Assembly (NCBI RefSeq): GCF_024347635.1
Contig: NZ_AP025510.1
Coordinates: forward strand, 1,240,001-1,304,000
DNA: 64,000 nt
Source of the DNA: Vibrio tasmaniensis
GTDB lineage: Bacteria > Pseudomonadota > Gammaproteobacteria > Enterobacterales > Vibrionaceae
Reading direction: 5' to 3'
Shown: positions 58,723 through 64,000 of the stretch, piece by piece
How the letters are laid out: each line of letters begins with the position of its first letter
How positions within the stretch are numbered: the first letter of the stretch is position 1
Notes under the pieces: model-generated
What the model was told of the DNA's origin: nothing
Databases searched by the model: none
What the model saw: only the letters and a program-made list of their open reading frames with translations
Position numbers and translations under genes: made by a program

Positions 58723-59552
58723 TGTCATGGAGAAATAGCATATGCCAGCAAAGTGGTGTGGAAAGAGTCACTGATCTGAATCGTTATGTGTCTAGGGTTT
58801 CAATCTCTACTGATTCACCTATTGATCAATTCTACAAAGAAACTAGAAATATTATATCTTTTGCGACGCCTCAGAATATCAATAGTTCACCTACTTTAGG
58901 TGCATTAAGTACCGTTGGAATTGTGTCATGTTGTGAAAATTATTTTCGTCAAATCTTTAGTGAAATACTTAGCATCTGTAGTGATGCTCAAAAGAATGCG
59001 GCGTCACAAACAATCAATATGGGATCAGTAATTTGGCACCCCAATTCTGAAATGGCTAAAGGTGCTTTCGAACATACATCGTTAGCTGCATCGGAAAACA
59101 TTTGTAAAACAAGTGATAAATATCTAGGTATAAAGCTTAAGTCGCTTGGGCTTGAAGCAATACTTGCAGAGTTCGATAAGATATGTGAATTACGGCATGG
59201 TATTGTTCACTCAAATAGGGTTTTAGCCGGTAAAAATGGGATAAAACTTAAGCTCGAGTCTTCGGCTAATCTTACTTTGATTGATGTGAAATTTGCAGAA
59301 CTTCAGGAAATATTGGCGGTATGCCAAGCATTGATAATTTCGACAAATTCAACGCTATTTGGTGTCATGTGTGAGCGTTGGGCTAAGTCTTGGAGATCAA
59401 ATCCGTCTTGGACTTCAAGTAAAGAAAATGAAAAATTTAAGCAAATTTGGTTCTTATTTCGTTCTAATATGGATTCATCTAATAGTTTAATTACACGAGA
59501 TATTACTTGGATAAAATGTCGAAATGAAGTGAAGAAAGAGTTTAATGTTTAA
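58722..59552 (+). CDS. HEPN-domain protein (RiboL-PSP-like), probable RNase effector
   Basis: A 276-residue mostly helical protein. The HEPN catalytic motif RHGIVH is at residues 158-163 (R, four residues, H), preceded by a helix (LAEFDKICEL) as in HEPN RNases of the RiboL-PSP group. The first helix pair (TVGIVSCCENYFRQIFSEIL near 64-83) fits the family. Such proteins cut RNA in toxin-antitoxin, Abi and RNA-repair-like systems. Its start shares one base with the ATPase stop, so the two are made together and probably form a complex. The C-terminal 60 residues are unassigned. Toxicity and targets are inference. Confidence 0.8.
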   Translation: MSWRNSICQQSGVERVTDLNRYVSRVSISTDSPIDQFYKETRNIISFATPQNINSSPTLGALSTVGIVSCCENYFRQIFSEILSICSDAQKNAASQTINMGSVIWHPNSEMAKGAFEHTSLAASENICKTSDKYLGIKLKSLGLEAILAEFDKICELRHGIVHSNRVLAGKNGIKLKLESSANLTLIDVKFAELQEILAVCQALIISTNSTLFGVMCERWAKSWRSNPSWTSSKENEKFKQIWFLFRSNMDSSNSLITRDITWIKCRNEVKKEFNV

Positions 59553-60567
59553 ACTTTTATCCTCTCAATTAATATTAAAGATGATAGAAGAGGCTGATAC
59601 TTAGTCTTAAACTAGCCTCTTACCTCATAATCGAATTCATAACTTTCTCGAAGTTTAGACCAAGTTTTGACAGGTTTTGAACACTACGCACAGGTTTAAC
59701 ACTTGTCATTACGTCGAATTTCCCCCCCGTGATACAACACGGGGATTCACGACGAACAGCATTAGAAGAATGGATAACTTCTAGTAGGGCAAAGCCCATA
59801 AACAGGATGTGAATGAGTAAAAGGTCTATCTAAAAAAGCATAAACGTATTGGCGAAGAACATCAAACATTTGTGAACATCTACTGATGCTCTGGGCAGTC
59901 AAAAATACTAAGTAAACTACCTTCGTAATATTCCATTTCAAGCAATCCACATAAACTGCATCATCAATTCGAATTAGGTGTACACCGTTTAAATCTGAGT
60001 GTTTTCGTGACTGAAAGATCAGTGAAGTCTTAGTCTTTAAAGGAAGCTAATTGACTTGGGGCGGCCGAGTTCCCCCCGAACTCGACCTGTTCCAGACGCG
60101 CAAGCAAAGGCGTTTGGTTTCTGGCTTACTCATAAATTAACCAATTTCAGTTTGTTGTGTAAATAATCAATAGCTTGGCAACTGATAGGTAGGTCGTATT
60201 TCATTGTGCAAAAGCATAGAAATGAATGATGGTGAACGTGATGCCTGAACTCAGGTAAGGAGGCTGGCGTATTGAAGCGAAAGGGCTGACACAATATGAA
60301 ACATAGCTTGCCAGTTAATAATATCGTTTAATTTAAATTTTTAGGGATTTATAACTGGCTAGTGGAGTGTGCTAGTTTTAAGAGTTGGTCATCTTTTATT
60401 CTGGTGTTATACACTGCTTTTTATTTCTAGATTGGATTTAGTGTCTGAATTATTAAATCTTACGGGATAAATGATTGTTTAATGTTGATTTGACAAGATC
60501 TTCAAGTATCCTTTATGTAAACAAAACGTTAAATATCGAAAGTTAATTAACAATCATTAAGGAGTCG
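59553..60567. other. Gene-poor right half of the AT-rich insert, with strong hairpins
   Basis: No gene is supported in 1015 bases. After the HEPN stop an AAGAGGCT/AGCCTCTT hairpin (59588-59621) may be the operon terminator. Two GC-rich hairpins stand out in AT-rich surroundings. CCCCGTG/CACGGGG lies at about 59724-59745. CGAGTTC/GAACTCG around five C bases lies at 60066-60084, followed by another imperfect stem at about 60092-60116. A minus-strand open frame of about 85 codons (ending near 59762) has no start and no known pattern. These could be a structured RNA or relics. Confidence 0.55.
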
Positions 60568-61227
60568 ATGATGTTACATGCTCACGAAAATACCCTACAT
60601 ATTACCCACCTCAGTAACCACGCGGTTGAGGAGTTGTCACCATCATTCTCTAAGCTACCAAGCACAGAGCATGCGGATGGCCAGTTTCGATTGAGAAGGT
60701 ACTCGGTGGTTCAATTCAGTAATGGACAAGTCGTTGAGCAAGACAAACATAACTTTGTTCAGTCTGAAAACATTAATCACTTTCAAGGTGACGTTGTTCG
60801 TCAGTTCGAGCCAATTGAAGCGAATATTTTAAGCAGTGAAGGCATGCAAGAAATGTGTGAACTGTTTATTGAAACCAATGGGCTTGAAGACGGACAAGAA
60901 ATCGAAATCCATCAAATCCGTATTGCCGCTATTTTTGAAGAAACTCAGGTTGCACCAGAAGGTGTTCACCAAGATGGTTTTGACCACATCGCGATTATTG
61001 GTGTTACTCGTCACAACATCGTTGGTGGTGAAGTGATGCTGTATCAAGATAGCCACGAAGCGCCATTCTTTAGAAAAGTGTTAGGCGATGGCGAAGTGGC
61101 AATGCTTGCTGATAGTAAGCTTTGGCACAATGCACAACCGATTCGTACCATAGACCACGGCGAGATGGGCTACATGGATGTGTTTGTATTAACGGCTAAG
61201 GATGCGCGCAATGTCCTTCACTCTTAA
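60568..61227 (+). CDS. 2-oxoglutarate/Fe(II) dioxygenase family protein
   Basis: Cytosolic non-heme iron enzyme of 219 residues, of the 2OG-Fe dioxygenase family that includes amino-acid hydroxylases such as isoleucine dioxygenase. Iron ligands are H134 and D136 in VHQDGFD and H187 in LWHNAQP, and R193 may bind 2-oxoglutarate. The second ATG (60571) is better spaced from AAGGAG than the first. It overlaps the class V aminotransferase-like gene, with which it probably shares a pathway. In V. cholerae these are the neighbours VC1183 and VC1184, as I recall. The substrate is unknown. Confidence 0.88.
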   Translation: MMLHAHENTLHITHLSNHAVEELSPSFSKLPSTEHADGQFRLRRYSVVQFSNGQVVEQDKHNFVQSENINHFQGDVVRQFEPIEANILSSEGMQEMCELFIETNGLEDGQEIEIHQIRIAAIFEETQVAPEGVHQDGFDHIAIIGVTRHNIVGGEVMLYQDSHEAPFFRKVLGDGEVAMLADSKLWHNAQPIRTIDHGEMGYMDVFVLTAKDARNVLHS

Positions 61228-62446
61228 TGATGTGCGCCAACAGTTTAGCGCGTTAGGCCAATATCATAACGGCAAGCCAGTCACTTTTTTTGATGGACCG
61301 GGTGGCTCTCAGGTGCCTGAGAATGTTTTAGCTTCAATGACCGAATACCTAGGGCATTTCAATTCAAACCTAGGCGGCCACTACTTTTCTAGCCAAAAGA
61401 CCACAAGCTTAATGCAGCAAGCAAGAGAAGCGGCGCAAGCACTGCTTAATGCGGAGTCTTCTGGCAACGTTGTGTTTGGTCCGAACATGACATCGCTGAC
61501 CTTCCAATTGAGCCGATCGATCAGTCGCGATTGGAAAGAGGGCGATGAAGTTATTGTCACTGCGTTAGACCATTACTCAAATGTATCGAGCTGGCAGCAA
61601 GCGGCAGACGACAAAGGTGCTATCGTTCGCCAAGTTCGCGTAGACGAGTCGGATTGCAGTTTAGATATGGCGCACTTTGAATCGCTGCTTAACGAGAAAA
61701 CCAAGCTTGTCGCGGTGACGTTTGCTTCAAACACGACAGGCTCGATTGTTGACATGGCGAAAGTTATCGAGCTTGCACATCAATATGGCGCTCAGGTTTA
61801 TGTCGATGCCGTTCATTACGCGCCACACCATTTGGTCGATGTTCAGCAATTGAATTGTGATTTCTTAGCGTGTTCAGCTTATAAGTTTTTCGGCCCGCAT
61901 GTGGGTATTGCTTATGTTGCGCCTCAATGGCTGCATACTTTAAAGCCTTACAAGGTAGAGCCTGCAACCAATATTGGCCCAGGTCGTTTTGAGACAGGTA
62001 CGCAAAGTTTTGAAGGCCTTGCCGGTGTGATTGCGGCGGTAGATTACTTGGCGCAGTTAGGTGATCCCGCCGATTCATTGCGTTCTCGTTTAGAGCAAAG
62101 CTATGCGCTTTATAATAAGCATGAAAGCCAACTCAGTGAGTATTTCCTTAAGCGCTTGGCCGATCTTGAAGGGGCAAAGCTTTACGGAAAAACCGAGTTT
62201 GATTCGAATCTAAGAACGCCAACCTTTGCGATTACCTTTGAGAACCATTCTCCAGAGTTCATCGCTAAGAAGTTGGGTGAGCATAATATCTGTGTGTGGA
62301 ATGGTCACTTCTACGCTTTAGGTTTGGTGAAGCAGTTGGGTATTGAAGAGCAGGGCGTGGTGCGTATTGGTTGTATGCATTACAACTCGATTGAAGAGAT
62401 CGACTTGTTGTTCAATGTGCTTGAAGGGATCTTGCGAAGCCACTAG
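61202..62446 (+). CDS. Class V aminotransferase / cysteine desulfurase-like, VC1184 subfamily
   Basis: Fold-type I PLP enzyme of 414 residues. It opens with FDGPGGSQVPENVLASM. PLP contacts follow in the NMTSLTFQLSRS helix and in VDAVHYAPH, and the PLP lysine is K228 in CSAYKFFGPHVG. There is no mobile Cys loop typical of IscS, so it is unlikely to be an iron-sulfur desulfurase. Members of this subfamily carry the TIGR name am_tr_V_VC1184. It starts inside the dioxygenase gene, so the two are co-translated. Its amine substrate is unknown; joint action with the dioxygenase is inference. Confidence 0.9.
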   Translation: MRAMSFTLNDVRQQFSALGQYHNGKPVTFFDGPGGSQVPENVLASMTEYLGHFNSNLGGHYFSSQKTTSLMQQAREAAQALLNAESSGNVVFGPNMTSLTFQLSRSISRDWKEGDEVIVTALDHYSNVSSWQQAADDKGAIVRQVRVDESDCSLDMAHFESLLNEKTKLVAVTFASNTTGSIVDMAKVIELAHQYGAQVYVDAVHYAPHHLVDVQQLNCDFLACSAYKFFGPHVGIAYVAPQWLHTLKPYKVEPATNIGPGRFETGTQSFEGLAGVIAAVDYLAQLGDPADSLRSRLEQSYALYNKHESQLSEYFLKRLADLEGAKLYGKTEFDSNLRTPTFAITFENHSPEFIAKKLGEHNICVWNGHFYALGLVKQLGIEEQGVVRIGCMHYNSIEEIDLLFNVLEGILRSH

Positions 62447-62495
62447 CAGGAGTAATTAGCAAGAAGTCACTAGTGCTTTAATAGCGACAAAATTA

Positions 62496-62548
62496 GAAAA
62501 AAGCATGCTTCTCTCAAGAATATTGAGTAGGAAGTATGCTCTTTTTGT
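62496..62548. terminator. Hairpin terminator between converging genes
   Basis: AGCATGCTTC pairs with GAAGTATGCT (one mismatch) around a 19-base loop. An A-run precedes it and CTTTTTG follows, between the aminotransferase-like gene and the DJ-1-like gene. Confidence 0.72.
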
Positions 62549-62601
62549 TTGATTGAGCTTATTTGCTCAACGCCAGTTATTCGAATAAGCCCTTGATTTA
62601 A

Positions 62602-63273
62602 CTAAGACAGGTGCTTAACCAGAGCTGCACCTACTGCGTGAGCACTGGTTGGGTTCTGACCGGTAATCACTCGCTCATCAACGATCACAAGCTCTTGCCA
62701 AGGTTGAACCTTGTTGAAACGCGCTGCGCTGCGAGCAAGAGACTCTTCCAGTAGAAATGGAATGTCGTTGATTGTGCCAAAGTCGATCTCTTCTTCACGT
62801 GTAAAGCCAGTCACCGATTTAGAGCTTAATAGCTTCTCGCCGTTGCTTAAAACAATCGGAAGCAGTGCTGCTGGGCCGTGACATACTGATGCGATCACAC
62901 CGCCATCTTCATAATGCTTAGCGGCAATCGTTGCGAATTGCTCGTCGGTTGCTAAGTCAGAAAGTAGGCCGAATCCACCTGGGTAGAAGATAGCATCGTA
63001 GCTTTCTATGTTAACTTGGCTTACCGGAATTGTATTGTTAATGCGGTTCTGGAAGTCATCATCAGCTAAGATCTCTGCGTTTACTGAATCACCTTCAATA
63101 TCGGTTCCATACAGTGGACCTTTACCACCCTTGATAGACGCGATGTCGTACTCAAAACCCGCAGCAATGATCTCTTTCAGTGCATGAGTCAGTTCTGGAG
63201 CGTAAGTACCGTTCGCTTGGTCTGTATCGCCTAGTGTTGCGTGGTTAGTTACTGGGATTAGTATTTTTTTCAT
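62602..63273 (-). CDS. DJ-1/PfpI-family protein (Hsp31/type 1 GATase-like)
   Basis: Cytosolic protein of 223 residues. The nucleophile elbow is C131-H132 in SVCHGPAALL, with an upstream Glu/Asp-rich EVTGDxGE-type region and FYPGGFGLLSDL. Members are glyoxalase III-type, chaperone or deglycase proteins; the activity here is not settled by sequence. It is divergent from a LysR gene across 218 bp, and that regulator probably controls it. The start ATG follows AAAGGAACG. Confidence 0.88.
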   Translation of the reverse strand: MKKILIPVTNHATLGDTDQANGTYAPELTHALKEIIAAGFEYDIASIKGGKGPLYGTDIEGDSVNAEILADDDFQNRINNTIPVSQVNIESYDAIFYPGGFGLLSDLATDEQFATIAAKHYEDGGVIASVCHGPAALLPIVLSNGEKLLSSKSVTGFTREEEIDFGTINDIPFLLEESLARSAARFNKVQPWQELVIVDERVITGQNPTSAHAVGAALVKHLS

Positions 63274-63491
63274 GATTCGTTCCTTTGAGCACGTTTGTTT
63301 GGTTTCAGCGTCGTGGCTTTTATTTAGAAAACCAAAGCTTTCAATTTAGATACCGCTGTTTCGTTACCTGTAATACTAGTAGTAAACCATTTGAGTGATA
63401 ATATGCCGAGTAGACAAAACATTATTGCTATATAGCAATAGTGGATGTGAATTAGTCGGATGTGAACTCGTTAGATGTAAACAGGTGAAGT

Positions 63492-64000
63492 ATGGATAGT
63501 TTTGAAGGTATTAATGAGTTTGTTGCGGTAGCCGAATGTCACGGCTTTTCTGCAGCAGCAAAACAGCTGGGTTGCAGTACCAGTCATGTCAGTCGCCAAG
63601 TGTCGAGATTAGAAGAGAGGGTAGGTGTGGCTTTACTCGCTCGATCCACTCGTATGGTGAGTTTGACGGAGTCTGGGCATACGTATTATCAGCAATGCAA
63701 AGATCTGGTTATTGGGCTGCAACAGGCGAATGAACAAGTCACATCTCAACAAGCTCAGTTGAGCGGTACATTACGCGTGAGTGCTGCGGGTGCGTTTGCT
63801 GAAAATCATGTTGCCGCGGCGCTGATGGAATTTGCGAAAGACCACCCTGATCTGACTATCGAAATGAACTTCAATACCAATATGGTTAACTTTATTGAAG
63901 ATGGTATTGATTTCGCGATTCGTTATGGTCGGTTAGATGATTCTGGTTTGGTGGCAAGGAAGCTGGTGGATCGCGCAATGGCAGCGGCCGCGAGTCAGAA
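63492..64000 (+). CDS. LysR-family transcription regulator, partial
   Basis: The first 169 residues of a LysR regulator; the rest lies beyond the window edge. The helix-turn-helix shows CHGFSAAAKQLGCSTSHVSRQ and LEERVGVALLARSTR, and the effector domain begins at about residue 90 (LSGTLRVSAAG). The ATG at 63492 follows AGGTGAAGT. It is divergent from the DJ-1-like gene, its likely target. Confidence 0.9.
   Translation, partial: MDSFEGINEFVAVAECHGFSAAAKQLGCSTSHVSRQVSRLEERVGVALLARSTRMVSLTESGHTYYQQCKDLVIGLQQANEQVTSQQAQLSGTLRVSAAGAFAENHVAAALMEFAKDHPDLTIEMNFNTNMVNFIEDGIDFAIRYGRLDDSGLVARKLVDRAMAAAASQ

Noticed and set aside
57025..59552. The ATPase-HEPN pair as a CRISPR or retron component
   Set aside because: No repeat-spacer array, reverse transcriptase or cas gene is present in the window.
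59762..60020. Minus-strand open frame of about 85 codons behind the HEPN gene
   Set aside because: It has no start codon with a ribosome binding site at the right place and no recognisable sequence; its upstream part overlaps the repeat at 60001.

Overview
The window looks like a chromosomal segment of a marine Vibrio, most likely of the Splendidus type. Base composition is moderate. The gene neighbourhoods are typical of Vibrionaceae: metR/metE next to a type II secretion pilotin gene, yciI-yciA-yciB, proVWX, and cydDC-trxB followed by a 2OG-Fe oxygenase and a VC1184-subfamily class V aminotransferase-like gene. All assignments come from reading the sequence and from family knowledge; no database search was run.

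Layout. 0.1-6.2 kb: a PLP enzyme, then a two-component system divergent from three overlapping envelope glycosyl-transfer genes (DPM1-like, ArnT-like, GtrA-like). 6.3-16.6 kb: ygiQ, a membrane protein, a DUF4250 protein, metR/metE with MetJ-type boxes between them, pilotin gene aspS, yciI, a 268-bp MITE-like element, yciA, yciB and a small gene. 16.9-19.9 kb: a LysR regulator divergent from a HisC-like aminotransferase and an orphan amino-acid binding protein. 20.1-21.8 kb: an unrecognised exported protein and a small lipoprotein. 21.9-31.8 kb: a sensory block with a BvgS-like hybrid kinase, a RocR-like REC-EAL protein, a chemoreceptor, a porin, a small PstS-like protein and a TetR regulator. 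31.9-36.1 kb: the ynjBCDF-type ABC transporter set. 36-44 kb: mostly single housekeeping and small hypothetical genes. 44.3-47.7 kb: proVWX, preceded by a tandem repeat array. 47.8-51.1 kb: an NTF2-like protein, a LysR regulator, a decayed IS3 transposase end and an unrecognised lipoprotein. 51.2-55.9 kb: cydDC and trxB. 55.9-60.6 kb: an AT-rich insert. 60.6-64 kb: the 2OG-Fe oxygenase and aminotransferase-like pair, then a DJ-1/PfpI protein divergent from a LysR gene cut by the window edge.

The best candidate for an undescribed system is in the AT-rich insert between trxB and the 2OG-Fe oxygenase gene. It is a two-gene operon with TAATG coupling: a 565-residue P-loop ATPase ending in a zinc ribbon and a helix-hairpin-helix-like tail, followed by a 276-residue protein with a HEPN-type RHGIVH motif. 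That combination fits a nucleic-acid-sensing NTPase controlling a HEPN ribonuclease, as in abortive-infection or toxin-antitoxin systems. The insert also holds a small hypothetical gene, long gene-poor flanks, strong hairpins and a weak pair of flanking repeats.

The second point of interest is the 21.9-31 kb block, which joins two-component, cyclic-di-GMP, chemotaxis and porin genes in one direction and may sense one unknown ligand. Two related inverted-repeat elements, one of them a 61-bp deletion form, and the IS3 remnant record past transposition.
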